Source: Chitinophaga sp. LS1 (lineage in GTDB: Bacteria; Bacteroidota; Bacteroidia; Chitinophagales; Chitinophagaceae). Taken from it: a stretch of 64,000 nt of DNA. This document shows, piece by piece, positions 34,094 to 42,756 of the stretch. Location of the stretch: assembly GCF_034274695.1 (NCBI RefSeq), contig NZ_CP128362.1, forward strand, positions 1,860,001 through 1,924,000, in the 5' to 3' direction. A program made the translations under genes and the position numbers. The number at the start of each line of letters is the position of its first letter. Position 1 is the stretch's first letter. Under the pieces are notes generated by a model. The model saw only the letters and a program-made list of their open reading frames with translations, was not told the origin of the DNA and ran no database searches.

Positions 34094-34144
34094 AAGGAAT
34101 GCTCCCGGAAGTGATTTTTTGCAGGTTTTAATCCACTAAATTAG

Positions 34145-34152
34145 TAATTTTG
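34145..34152 (+). promoter_or_regulatory. -7 promoter box TAATTTTG of the FNR-like regulator
   Basis: Exact TAnnTTTG match 13 bp upstream of the ATG at 34166. No TGA...TCA dyad like those near ccoI and ccoS is seen here, so autoregulation through such a site is not indicated. Confidence 0.5.
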
Positions 34153-34165
34153 GAGATTGAATACT

Positions 34166-34876
34166 ATGTGTACGCCTTTCCATAATGCCTCGTGTATGAA
34201 CTGTCAGGATCGCTTTGGATCAATATTATTCAAAGCTGAAAAGTGCAATCTGGAAGAGATAGACGCCGCCAAAGTATGCTCCACCTACAAAAAAGGAGAA
34301 GTAGTATTCCAGGAAGGCACCTATCCTTTCGGCATTTACTGCGTAAATACCGGCAAAATTAAGCTCTCTCATTCAGGAGATGATGGCCGCGAACAGATCG
34401 TCAGGTTGGCTAAGCCAGGTGACATCATCGGCTACAAGGCACTTCTGTCTGCGGAAAGGTACACCGCTTCTGCTATTGCACTGGACGATTCTTCCGTGTG
34501 CTTTATTCCCAAAGACCTTTTCATGAGCATCCTGCAAAAAGATGCTAACCTCTCTTTCGAGATGATGCGCATCATTGCCAGCGAACTCCGTAAGGCCGAG
34601 ACCAAGATCACCCACCTGGCTCAGAAGCCGGTGCGGGAAAGACTGGCCGAAACGCTCCTTTTCATCAAGGAAACTTATGGCGTAGAGCAGGATGGCACCA
34701 CCCTGAATGTGCGCCTGAGCCGTGAAGAGATTGCCAACCTGGTAGGCACAGCCACAGAATCAGCCATCCGCCTGCTTTCCGAATTCAAAAAAGACGGTCT
34801 GATTGAGCTGCAGGGCAAGAAAATCCGCCTGCTCAACCAGGAAGAAATCACCAAAACCGCCAACCTGCAGGACTAA
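34166..34876 (+). CDS. Crp/Fnr-family regulator, FNR-like
   Basis: A 236-residue protein. The N-terminus is Cys-rich (C2, C10, C13, C27, C38), with CMNC and KC spacing that could bind an oxygen-labile Fe-S cluster. A cyclic-nucleotide-binding-like barrel follows (about 30-145), then the dimer helix and a Crp helix-turn-helix (LSREEIANLVGTATESAIRLLSEFKKDG). In the recognition helix the Glu and Arg used by FNR/CRP to read TGA/TCA are kept. It is immediately upstream of the cbb3 oxidase genes and is their likely regulator. Confidence 0.87.
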   Translation: MCTPFHNASCMNCQDRFGSILFKAEKCNLEEIDAAKVCSTYKKGEVVFQEGTYPFGIYCVNTGKIKLSHSGDDGREQIVRLAKPGDIIGYKALLSAERYTASAIALDDSSVCFIPKDLFMSILQKDANLSFEMMRIIASELRKAETKITHLAQKPVRERLAETLLFIKETYGVEQDGTTLNVRLSREEIANLVGTATESAIRLLSEFKKDGLIELQGKKIRLLNQEEITKTANLQD

Positions 34877-34906
34877 TTATCACCGTCCTGTCATTTCCTT
34901 TATTTC

Positions 34907-34920
34907 CTGATTGTTGTCAG
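34907..34920. promoter_or_regulatory. FNR-like dyad upstream of ccoI
   Basis: CTGATTGTTGTCAG is a TGA-N6-TCA dyad with outer C/G, centred at 34913.5, exactly 51.5 bp upstream of the ccoI -7 box. That puts it near -64 from the expected start, a class I activator position. Confidence 0.6.
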
Positions 34921-34964
34921 CCCCGCTCTTGACTCTTGTCATTTTTCCCCCTTCGCATTGCCGG

Positions 34965-34972
34965 TATTTTTG
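34965..34972 (+). promoter_or_regulatory. -7 promoter box TATTTTTG of ccoI
   Basis: Exact TAnnTTTG match, 16 bp before the ccoI ATG at 34989. Confidence 0.55.
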
Positions 34973-34988
34973 CACCAAATCCTTTATC

Positions 34989-37388
34989 ATGGCTACATTT
35001 ACCGCCGTCCCTGGGATAGAAGTGGAGTGTGAACATTGCGGGGAGGCCTGTGCTGACACTACTATCATTATTGGGGATAAGATCTTTTGTTGTCAGGGAT
35101 GTAAACTAGTGTACGAACTGCTCAATGAGAATGACCTTTGTGAATACTATAACTTAAATAATAAACCCGGACTTGCTCAAAGGATACCTGTGAGGAAGGA
35201 CAAATTTGCCTTTCTTGACGATAATAAAATCCAGCAGCAACTGATCCAATACAGGGATGACGATCATACGCACATCACTTTTTACATTCCACATATTCAC
35301 TGCAGCTCCTGCCTCTGGTTGCTGGAGAACCTGCACAAGCTGGATAGCGGGGTTGAAAGCGTAACGGTAAACTTTACCCGCAAGGAAACGCGTATTGTAT
35401 ACCAGCAGTCGCAGACGACCCTTCGCCGCATTGCTGAAATACTGACCAGCATTGGCTATGAGCCCTATATCAGCCTGCAGGACATGCAGAAAAAGAAACC
35501 CCGTGTACAGCGGGACCTGATTTACCGGCTAGGGGTAGCCGGGTTTGCCTTTGGTAATATCATGCTGCTCAGTTTTCCAGAGTACTTTGGTAACTATGGT
35601 TATTCCGATGCGAAAATGAATGAGATTTTCAGAATACTGAATGTGACACTGTCACTGCCCGTATTCTTTTATAGTGCTCAGGTATTTTTCAAATCGGCGT
35701 GGAGTGGCCTCAAGACAGGTTTTCTGAACATTGATGCTCCCATCGTACTCGCCATCGTTGTCACCTTTGTACGCAGCCTAGTCGATGTGTTTTCAGGCTC
35801 TGGCTCCGGTTATTTCGACTCAATGACCGGTATCGTATTTTTCATGCTGATCGGCAGAATTCTGCAGGACAAGACTTACCAGGGATTATCTTTCGACAGG
35901 GATTATACCTCTTATTTCCCGTTAGCCATTACAATTATAAAAGATGGTCAGGAAGTGCCTACTGCACTTCCTGACATCAAAGTAAATGATACCTTACTCA
36001 TTCACGACAATGAGCTGATACCAGCAGATGGTATCCTGGTACGCGGTACAGCCCTCGTAGATTATAGCTTTGTAACCGGAGAGTCGGTGCCGGTAAGCAA
36101 ATCGATAGGTGAGATCGTGTATGCAGGAGGTAAACAGTTAGAAGGAAACATTGAGATCCTGACGATCAAGGAAGTGGCGCAAAGTTACCTGACCAGTCTC
36201 TGGAACAGGGATGAACTGAAGCAGAAAGTGACCCGTCAGGAGTCATTCATTCACCTGGTAGCGCGTAACTTCACCTGGTTGCTGCTGGCAATCGCAGCGC
36301 TGTCAGCCCTTTACTGGTGGAAGTTTGACCACACGAGGATCTGGCCGGCAGCCACGTCTATCCTGATTGTAGCCTGTCCGTGTACATTACTCTTAGCCGC
36401 TTCTTTCACCAATGGTCACATTCTCCGCATTCTGAGCAGACATAAATTGTACCTGCGCAATGCGGGTGCCATTGAAAGGCTGGCGGGTATTACAGACATT
36501 GTATTTGATAAAACAGGTACGCTGACCGGCAACAAGGATATCCCTGTCACCTGGCATGGGCCTGCACTTTCAAGGGCACAGATTATGAGCATCGCTTCTG
36601 TAGCCGCTCAATCTACCCACCCACTCAGTAAACTGATCAGCGCTTTTTATCACAACATTCCAAGAGTACCTGTAAGCGGGTTCAAAACCACCACAGGTAT
36701 GGGCGTAAGCGGATATATACAGGAAGATGCAATATTGCTGGGCAACGCCTCCTTTACAGGCACCCGCACTGCTGCTATGCACAACGATGGTAGCATTGTA
36801 TACGTAGCTATCAACGAGCAGCCGCTGGGATATTTCCTGATCGGTAACCAATACCGTGAAGGCATTAGTACGCTGCTGCAAAGCCTGAGAACAAAGGGGT
36901 ACAGCCTCTCCCTGCTCTCCGGCGATAATGACCGGGAAGCGGGCTATCTGAAATCATTGATGGGAGAAGACGCCACACTCCGCTTTACCCAACAACCACA
37001 AGACAAACTAAACTACATACTGGACCTGCAAACGAAGGGCAGACGTGTGCTGATGATCGGCGATGGTCTCAACGATGCAGGCGCACTGAAACAGAGTGAT
37101 GTAGGTATATCATTAACCGAAGACAGCAACAACTTTACACCCGCGAGTGATGGGATCTTAGAAGCAGGACAACTGACGAGATTACCAAAGTTTATCAGGA
37201 TCTGTATAGCGAACAAACGGATCATTGTCATCAGCTTTGTAATTTCACTGATCTATAACGTGATCGGGTTGTCATTTGCAGTGCAGGGTATTTTATCTCC
37301 GCTTACAGCGGCGATTCTGATGCCGGCCAATTCTATCAGCATGATATTACTCTCATATGGCCTGAGCGAATGGGCCGACAGACGCTAA
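34989..37388 (+). CDS. ccoI: Copper-transporting P1B-type ATPase CcoI/FixI
   Basis: A 799-residue protein from the ATG at 34989. A Cys-rich metal-binding segment lies at the N-terminus (ECEHCGEACAD ... KIFCCQGCKLVYELL), then an HMA-like domain with HCSSCLWLLENL. Eight membrane helices follow. CPC copper motif at 463-465 (VACPCTLLLAAS), phosphorylation Asp507 in FDKTGTLTG and MIGDGLNDAGAL hinge motif. It supplies copper for the CuB centre of cbb3 oxidase. It lies directly ahead of ccoS and the oxidase genes. Confidence 0.93.
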   Translation: MATFTAVPGIEVECEHCGEACADTTIIIGDKIFCCQGCKLVYELLNENDLCEYYNLNNKPGLAQRIPVRKDKFAFLDDNKIQQQLIQYRDDDHTHITFYIPHIHCSSCLWLLENLHKLDSGVESVTVNFTRKETRIVYQQSQTTLRRIAEILTSIGYEPYISLQDMQKKKPRVQRDLIYRLGVAGFAFGNIMLLSFPEYFGNYGYSDAKMNEIFRILNVTLSLPVFFYSAQVFFKSAWSGLKTGFLNIDAPIVLAIVVTFVRSLVDVFSGSGSGYFDSMTGIVFFMLIGRILQDKTYQGLSFDRDYTSYFPLAITIIKDGQEVPTALPDIKVNDTLLIHDNELIPADGILVRGTALVDYSFVTGESVPVSKSIGEIVYAGGKQLEGNIEILTIKEVAQSYLTSLWNRDELKQKVTRQESFIHLVARNFTWLLLAIAALSALYWWKFDHTRIWPAATSILIVACPCTLLLAASFTNGHILRILSRHKLYLRNAGAIERLAGITDIVFDKTGTLTGNKDIPVTWHGPALSRAQIMSIASVAAQSTHPLSKLISAFYHNIPRVPVSGFKTTTGMGVSGYIQEDAILLGNASFTGTRTAAMHNDGSIVYVAINEQPLGYFLIGNQYREGISTLLQSLRTKGYSLSLLSGDNDREAGYLKSLMGEDATLRFTQQPQDKLNYILDLQTKGRRVLMIGDGLNDAGALKQSDVGISLTEDSNNFTPASDGILEAGQLTRLPKFIRICIANKRIIVISFVISLIYNVIGLSFAVQGILSPLTAAILMPANSISMILLSYGLSEWADRR

Positions 37389-37485
37389 AAACAGGCCATT
37401 ACTTTTTTCAAAACCCTGCCTTTGCCTAAGGGAGCAAAGGTGGGTTTTCAGGATTCTTCTACTCAATTTATTAAAGCAGGATACT

Positions 37486-37527
37486 GCTCAATGAGTGCAC
37501 TGATTTATATCAGCGCACTCATTGAGC
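37486..37527. repeat. 42-nt near-perfect palindrome with an FNR-like core
   Basis: Arms 37486-37498 and 37515-37527 pair for 13 bp. One A/C mismatch follows, then five more pairs (37500-37504 with 37509-37513) around TTAT. The inner CTGATTTATATCAG is a TGAT-N4-ATCA site. There is no T run, so it is more likely a DNA operator than a terminator. Confidence 0.75.
37500..37513. promoter_or_regulatory. FNR-like dyad upstream of ccoS-ccoNOQP
   Basis: CTGATTTATATCAG fits the FNR pattern TTGAT-N4-ATCAA except at the outer base pair. Its centre (37506.5) is exactly 51.5 bp upstream of the -7 box at 37558, identical to the ccoI arrangement. Confidence 0.65.
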
Positions 37528-37557
37528 GGCATCATCGTCCCCGCAAACGTAGTAGGC

Positions 37558-37565
37558 TAGCTTTG
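37558..37565 (+). promoter_or_regulatory. -7 promoter box TAGCTTTG of the ccoS-ccoNOQP unit
   Basis: Exact TAnnTTTG match, 25 bp before the ccoS ATG. Confidence 0.55.
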
Positions 37566-37590
37566 TTCATGGAAATTAAAACAACTCACC

Positions 37591-37815
37591 ATGAGCGTGA
37601 TCATTTTATTACTAGGAGCCAGTCTACTGGTAGCGATATGTTTCCTGGCGGCCTTTATTTGGTCGGTAAGAAGCGGACAGTTTGAAGATCATTTCTCGCC
37701 GGCCCATCGAATTCTTTTTGAGCACAAGCCAACCGAACACGCCAGCGGATCTACACCACCAGCACCATCTTGTAACAACAACAGCACTGCCACTCCACCT
37801 AATTGTAAGCAATAA
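37591..37815 (+). CDS. ccoS: cbb3 oxidase assembly protein CcoS
   Basis: A 74-residue protein. One N-terminal membrane helix (MSVIILLLGASLLVAICFLAAFIW) is followed by the CcoS signature SVRSGQFEDHFSPAHRILF and a disordered Asn/Thr/Pro tail with two Cys. CcoS is needed for cofactor insertion into cbb3 oxidase. It precedes ccoNO by 64 bp. Confidence 0.92.
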   Translation: MSVIILLLGASLLVAICFLAAFIWSVRSGQFEDHFSPAHRILFEHKPTEHASGSTPPAPSCNNNSTATPPNCKQ

Positions 37816-37879
37816 GTAATCAGCAACAGGAAGTTTAATTTTTTTCTACGATCAACTCGTCATCCGTAATCGCACAAAT

Positions 37880-39988
37880 ATGTCTCTTGAAAAATTTGCG
37901 TACGACAACCGTACCGTGAAATGGTTTGCATATGCCAGTATTGGCTGGGGGCTTATTGGTATGCTGGCAGGTCTTTGGGCCGCGCTGGCGCTGGTACTCC
38001 CGGGCATTAACCTGGACTTTGCACCTACGACCTTTGGCCGTATCCGGCCCGTTCACACCAATGCTGTCATCTTCGCTTTCGTAGGTAACGGTATTTTCAT
38101 GGGTGTGTACTATTCACTTCAACGCTTGTGTAAGGCACGCATGTACAGCGACCTGCTGAGCAAAATTCACTTCTGGGGCTGGCAGACAATTATTGCCTGT
38201 GGTGCCCTTTCGCTGTTCATGGGTTATACTACCGGTAAGGAATATGCCGAGCTGGAATGGCCACTGGATATTGCTATCACACTTATCTGGGTTGTATTTG
38301 GTGCGAACATGCTGGGTACGATTCTGAAAAGGAGAGAAGCCCACCTGTATGTAGCCATCTGGTTCTACATTGGTACATGGGTAGCTATTGCCATGCTGCA
38401 CATCATCAACTCTTTCGAGTTGCCACTGAGCTTCATGAAGAGTTACTCCTGGTATGCCGGTGTGCAGGATGCACTGGTACAATGGTGGTATGGTCACAAT
38501 GCGGTTGCGTTCTTCCTGACCACTCCTTACCTGGGCCTTATGTACTACTTCGTACCTAAAGCTGCGAACAGACCTGTGTATTCCTATCGCTGGTCTATCA
38601 TCCACTTCTGGGCGCTGATCTTTATTTACATCTGGGCTGGTCCTCACCACCTGTTATATACTGCTCTTCCTGAATGGGCACAGTCACTGGGTACTGTATT
38701 CTCCATCATGCTGATTGCTCCCTCATGGGGTGGTATGCTGAATGGTCTGCTCACGCTGCGTGGTGCCTGGGATAAAGTAAGGGAAGATGCGATACTGAAA
38801 TTCTTTGTAGTAGCACTGACCTGTTATGGTATGTCTACATTCGAAGGTCCGATGCTCTCCCTTAAAAACGTAAATGCTATCAGCCACTATACCGACTGGA
38901 CTATCGCTCACGTACACGTAGGTGCACTGGGTTGGAATGGCTTCCTGACCTTCGGTATCCTGTATTGGATGCTGCCACGTATTTTCAGCACGGAACTGTA
39001 CAACCGCAAATGGGCAAATACTCACTTCTGGCTGGGTACCCTGGGTATCATCTTCTATGTGATTCCAATGTATTGGGCTGCTTTCACTCAGAGCATGATG
39101 TGGAAAGAGTTTACTGCTGAAGGACAGTTGAAATATCAGTTCCTTGAAACAGTTCACACGGTTGTTCCAATGTATGCATTGCGTGCTGTAGGTGGTGTAT
39201 TCTACATCTCTGGTGTGATACTGATGATTGTGAACCTGGCGAAGACGATCAGTCGTGGTACGTTTGTAGCTGACGAAGCTGCAGAAGCACCAGCACTGCC
39301 AAAAGTGATAGAGGTACATGGTAAAGCACACTGGCACAACTGGATTGAACGTCGTCCAATTCAACTGGCAGTATTCAGTCTGATCGTAGTAGCAATTGGT
39401 GGTTTACTGGAACTGGTGCCTACCTTCCTGGTAAGAAGCAACATTCCTACTATCTCCAGCGTAAAGCCTTATACGCCGCTTGAACTGCATGGCCGTGATA
39501 TTTACATCCGCGAAGGTTGTTATACCTGTCACTCCCAGATGATCCGTCCTTTCCGTGATGAGGTAGCCCGTTACGGTGAATATTCCAAAGCAGGTGAATT
39601 CGTGTACGATCACCCGTTCCAATGGGGTTCAAAACGTACCGGTCCGGATCTGGCCAGAATAGGTGGCAAGTATCCTGACTCATGGCATTACAATCACATG
39701 CTGGATCCAACCTCTATGTCTCCAGGTTCTATCATGCCAAGATACCCATGGTTATTTGAAGACAGACTGGATAAGACCAAGACACCAGCTATGATCAATG
39801 TAATGCGTAAACTCGGTGTACCATACGCGCCAGGATATGAAAATCAGGCAACCGCAGATCTGGAAAAACAAGCAAATGAAATTGCCGGTTCTCTGGAAAA
39901 AGAAAAACTGCATGTTGGTAAAGACCGTGAAATCGTAGCGTTAATTGCTTATCTGCAAAGGATGGGTAAGGATATCAAAACGAAATAA
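37880..39988 (+). CDS. ccoNO: cbb3 cytochrome c oxidase, fused CcoN-CcoO subunit
   Basis: A 702-residue fusion. Residues 1-475 are CcoN, the haem-copper subunit with about twelve helices. Its ligand motifs include RPVHTNAVIF, WWYGHNAVAFFLT, WAGPHHLLYTALP (CuB histidines) and IAHVHVGALGWNGF. From about 490 the chain becomes CcoO: a membrane anchor, then the c-haem site CYTCH at 547-551 (EGCYTCHSQMIRPF) and a Met ligand region SPGSIMPRYPW. It reduces oxygen to water at low oxygen. The NO fusion is typical of Bacteroidota. Confidence 0.96.
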   Translation: MSLEKFAYDNRTVKWFAYASIGWGLIGMLAGLWAALALVLPGINLDFAPTTFGRIRPVHTNAVIFAFVGNGIFMGVYYSLQRLCKARMYSDLLSKIHFWGWQTIIACGALSLFMGYTTGKEYAELEWPLDIAITLIWVVFGANMLGTILKRREAHLYVAIWFYIGTWVAIAMLHIINSFELPLSFMKSYSWYAGVQDALVQWWYGHNAVAFFLTTPYLGLMYYFVPKAANRPVYSYRWSIIHFWALIFIYIWAGPHHLLYTALPEWAQSLGTVFSIMLIAPSWGGMLNGLLTLRGAWDKVREDAILKFFVVALTCYGMSTFEGPMLSLKNVNAISHYTDWTIAHVHVGALGWNGFLTFGILYWMLPRIFSTELYNRKWANTHFWLGTLGIIFYVIPMYWAAFTQSMMWKEFTAEGQLKYQFLETVHTVVPMYALRAVGGVFYISGVILMIVNLAKTISRGTFVADEAAEAPALPKVIEVHGKAHWHNWIERRPIQLAVFSLIVVAIGGLLELVPTFLVRSNIPTISSVKPYTPLELHGRDIYIREGCYTCHSQMIRPFRDEVARYGEYSKAGEFVYDHPFQWGSKRTGPDLARIGGKYPDSWHYNHMLDPTSMSPGSIMPRYPWLFEDRLDKTKTPAMINVMRKLGVPYAPGYENQATADLEKQANEIAGSLEKEKLHVGKDREIVALIAYLQRMGKDIKTK

Positions 39989-39999
39989 ACTGATTTATC

Positions 40000-40164
40000 A
40001 TGAAGTTCATAAACTATCTGCAATCCATCACCGGTGTAACCATTTACCCGCTGATATCGCTGGTCCTCTTTTCGCTGTTCTTTATAGTAGCGGCCTTCTG
40101 GGCTTTCAAAGCACCAAAAGGTATGGTGGACCACATCAGTAATATCCCATTAGACGAAAGCTGA
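40000..40164 (+). CDS. ccoQ: CcoQ small subunit of cbb3 oxidase
   Basis: A 54-residue product starting MKFINYLQSITGVTIYPLISL with one membrane helix (about 14-36) and an end WAFKAPKGMVDHISNIPLDES. Position between ccoNO (11-bp gap) and ccoP (13-bp gap), its size and its single helix identify it as CcoQ, which stabilises the complex. Confidence 0.85.
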   Translation: MKFINYLQSITGVTIYPLISLVLFSLFFIVAAFWAFKAPKGMVDHISNIPLDES

Positions 40165-40177
40165 AACCTGACCAACA

Positions 40178-41281
40178 ATGAAGAAAAGACTTTTTAATAC
40201 AACACTGTTGTTCTCACTGCTGGCCAGCTTACCTGCGGCTGCGGAAGAATACACCTCCTACAAGCCAGATGGTCCATCAGAACTGGGCCACCCTGTAGCT
40301 ATCGTACTCCTCACCGTGATCGTAGGCCTGTTCATCGCTATTGTAATATTGGGTAGTGCTGTTATTGGTGCTATTGACATCTATAAGGAGCGACTGAAAA
40401 ACAGTAAAGCACTCCTGATCGGAGGCTTACTGGTAGGCAGCCTCTTTTCAGCTTCCGGCGCTATGGCACAGGAAGCTGTGACAACAACAGCCACAACAAA
40501 CATCATCAGCGGTCTGTCCACATCTTCCTTTTACCTGCTGATCTCTGTAATCGGCCTTGAACTCCTCGTTATCATCGCTCTGCTGTATGCGCTTCGTATT
40601 CTTGTGGGTATTAAGAGCAGACGTAAAGTAAGAGCTGAGAAAGCTGAAAAAGCAGTAGCTGAAGGCAAAAAGAGTATCCACTGGCTGGAAAAGCTGAATG
40701 ACACTAAGACGCTGGATGCTGACTCTGAAGCTGAAGCAGACATGGGCCACGATTACGATGGTATCCATGAGCTGAACAATCCAACACCTCCATGGTGGAG
40801 ATACGGGTTCTACATCAGTATTGTATTTGCCGTAGTATACCTCTGGCGATTCCAGGTTGCTCACTCAGCACCATCACAGATAGAAGAGCTGGCTATAGCC
40901 AATGCGAAAGCGGATGAAGCTAAAGCTGCCTATCTGAAAAATGCGGCGAACAATGTAGATGAGAATACTGTGAAACAGCTGACCGATCCTGCGGATCTGG
41001 CTGCTGCGGCCAAACTTTTCGCGAGCAATTGTGCTCCCTGCCATGGCCCACAGGGTCAGGGTGTGGTAGGACCCAACCTCACGGACGACTACTGGCTACA
41101 TGGAGGAACGATCAACAAGGTATTCACGACTATCAAATATGGCATACCTGAAAAAGGGATGAAGTCATGGAAAGATGATTTCTCTCCCGGACAGCTGGCA
41201 CAGTTAGCAAGCTATGTAAAGAGTATTCATGGCACTAACCCTCCTAATCCGAAGGAGCCACAGGGTAATCTGGAAAAATAA
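40178..41281 (+). CDS. ccoP: cbb3 oxidase subunit CcoP, single-haem form with extra N-terminal helices
   Basis: A 367-residue protein. A signal-like N-terminus and three hydrophobic segments (about 42-65, 77-97, 116-140) precede the usual CcoP N-domain (NNPTPPWWRYGFYISIVFAVVYLW, about 203-227). There is one c-type haem motif, NCAPCHGPQGQG at 285-289, with the Met ligand in PEKGMKSW. Proteobacterial CcoP has two haems; here only the C-terminal one exists. It passes electrons to CcoO/CcoN. Confidence 0.9.
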   Translation: MKKRLFNTTLLFSLLASLPAAAEEYTSYKPDGPSELGHPVAIVLLTVIVGLFIAIVILGSAVIGAIDIYKERLKNSKALLIGGLLVGSLFSASGAMAQEAVTTTATTNIISGLSTSSFYLLISVIGLELLVIIALLYALRILVGIKSRRKVRAEKAEKAVAEGKKSIHWLEKLNDTKTLDADSEAEADMGHDYDGIHELNNPTPPWWRYGFYISIVFAVVYLWRFQVAHSAPSQIEELAIANAKADEAKAAYLKNAANNVDENTVKQLTDPADLAAAAKLFASNCAPCHGPQGQGVVGPNLTDDYWLHGGTINKVFTTIKYGIPEKGMKSWKDDFSPGQLAQLASYVKSIHGTNPPNPKEPQGNLEK

Positions 41282-41348
41282 CCTTTCACGGGCCGGACTG
41301 ACCGGTTATACGGAAATCAGTTCCGGCCCACTTTTTAATGCGTTCACA

Positions 41349-42737
41349 ATGGATACAACGTTTCGAGACAGTTTGGCGACTGTGGATAAACAAGGGAAAC
41401 GCAATTGGATTTATGCACAGAGACCTAAGGGTAAACTTTATAATGCGAGAAGTATTCTTAGCTATCTCTATTTCATTGCGTTTTTTGCCGGACCGTTTAT
41501 TCAGATAAACGGCCGGCCCCTTTTTTTAATTAACGTAGTTGAAGGCCGTTTTATCCTCTTCGGCGCTCTTTTCTGGCCCCAGGATTTCTTCATCTTCGGG
41601 TTGGCAATGGTTGCCTTTATCCTCTTTATAGTCATCTTTACGATGGCCTTTGGCCGTCTTTTTTGCGGTTGGGCGTGCCCCCAGACCATCTTTATGGAAA
41701 TGCTTTTCCGAAAGATAGAATACTGGATAGAAGGTGATGCGGCTGCACAGCGAGTACTGAATCAAGCCCCCTGGACTACAGACAAGATTTTCAAAAAGAC
41801 CAGCAAACAGGTGTTATTTTATACGCTTTCATTCGTGATCGCCAACACCTTTCTGGCTTACATTATAGGTTTAGACAACCTTTCGCGCATTATTACGGGA
41901 CCTGTAACTGAACATATTGGTGGCCTTACGGCCATTCTCATTTTTGCAGGCATTTTTTATGGCGTCTTTGCTTTTTTCAGGGAGCAGGTATGTACTATTG
42001 TCTGTCCGTATGGCCGTTTACAAGGCGCATTGCTGGACAAAAATTCCGTGATCGTAGCATACGACTACTCAAGGGGAGAACCCAGAAGCCATTTTAAGAA
42101 ACAACAGGATGCTGCCTTCGGAGATTGTATCGACTGTGCACAATGTGTAAAGGTGTGCCCCACAGGTATAGACATCCGTAACGGCACCCAGCTGGAATGC
42201 GTAGGCTGTACTGCCTGTATCGATGCATGTAATTTCATGATGGCGAAGGTGAACAGACCTTTGAACCTGATCCGTTACGCATCAGAAGATGGTATTGCCA
42301 ACAAACAACCGCTGACGATCACCGCCCGTATGAAAGTGTACAGCAGTATCCTGGTGCTGATCGTTGCAGCCATCACTTTTATGCTGGCAAGCAGACAACC
42401 GGTAGGTGGCGATATCATCCGTGCTGGAGGTATGTTGTACCAGGAGAGAGGAGAGGACAGCGTATCCAACCTGTACAGTGTAAAACTAATCAACAAAACG
42501 ACAGCTGATATTCCGCTGACGTTGAGACTGGAAGATATAGCAGGTCGTATACAATCAATTGGCGCTTCTGTGATCAAAGTAAAAGCAGAATCACAGGGAG
42601 AAGGCACCTTCTTTATCGTATTACCCAAAAGTGCGATCGGGAAAAGAAAAACGGTGCTGCATGTAGCACTATATGCAGGCGACAAGAAAACCGGTTCCAT
42701 CAAAACTACTTTCCTGGGACCGATACAATTCCAATAA
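41349..42737 (+). CDS. ccoG: cbb3 oxidase accessory protein CcoG (4Fe-4S)
   Basis: A 462-residue protein from the ATG at 41349. About five membrane helices include RLFCGWACPQTIFMEML and the FFREQVCTIVCPYGRLQGAL region. Two 4Fe-4S clusters follow: CIDCAQCVKVCPTGIDI and CVGCTACIDACN. A C-terminal immunoglobulin-like domain (about 360-462) closes it. CcoG is a cupric reductase that helps copper delivery to cbb3 oxidase. It follows ccoP by 67 bp. Confidence 0.93.
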   Translation: MDTTFRDSLATVDKQGKRNWIYAQRPKGKLYNARSILSYLYFIAFFAGPFIQINGRPLFLINVVEGRFILFGALFWPQDFFIFGLAMVAFILFIVIFTMAFGRLFCGWACPQTIFMEMLFRKIEYWIEGDAAAQRVLNQAPWTTDKIFKKTSKQVLFYTLSFVIANTFLAYIIGLDNLSRIITGPVTEHIGGLTAILIFAGIFYGVFAFFREQVCTIVCPYGRLQGALLDKNSVIVAYDYSRGEPRSHFKKQQDAAFGDCIDCAQCVKVCPTGIDIRNGTQLECVGCTACIDACNFMMAKVNRPLNLIRYASEDGIANKQPLTITARMKVYSSILVLIVAAITFMLASRQPVGGDIIRAGGMLYQERGEDSVSNLYSVKLINKTTADIPLTLRLEDIAGRIQSIGASVIKVKAESQGEGTFFIVLPKSAIGKRKTVLHVALYAGDKKTGSIKTTFLGPIQFQ

Positions 42738-42756
42738 CTTTTATAAACTAATCATC

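Noticed and set aside
34094..34165. Possible FNR-like autoregulatory site before the Crp/Fnr gene
   Set aside because: Only loose matches; no TGA-N6-TCA dyad comparable to the ccoI and ccoS sites.
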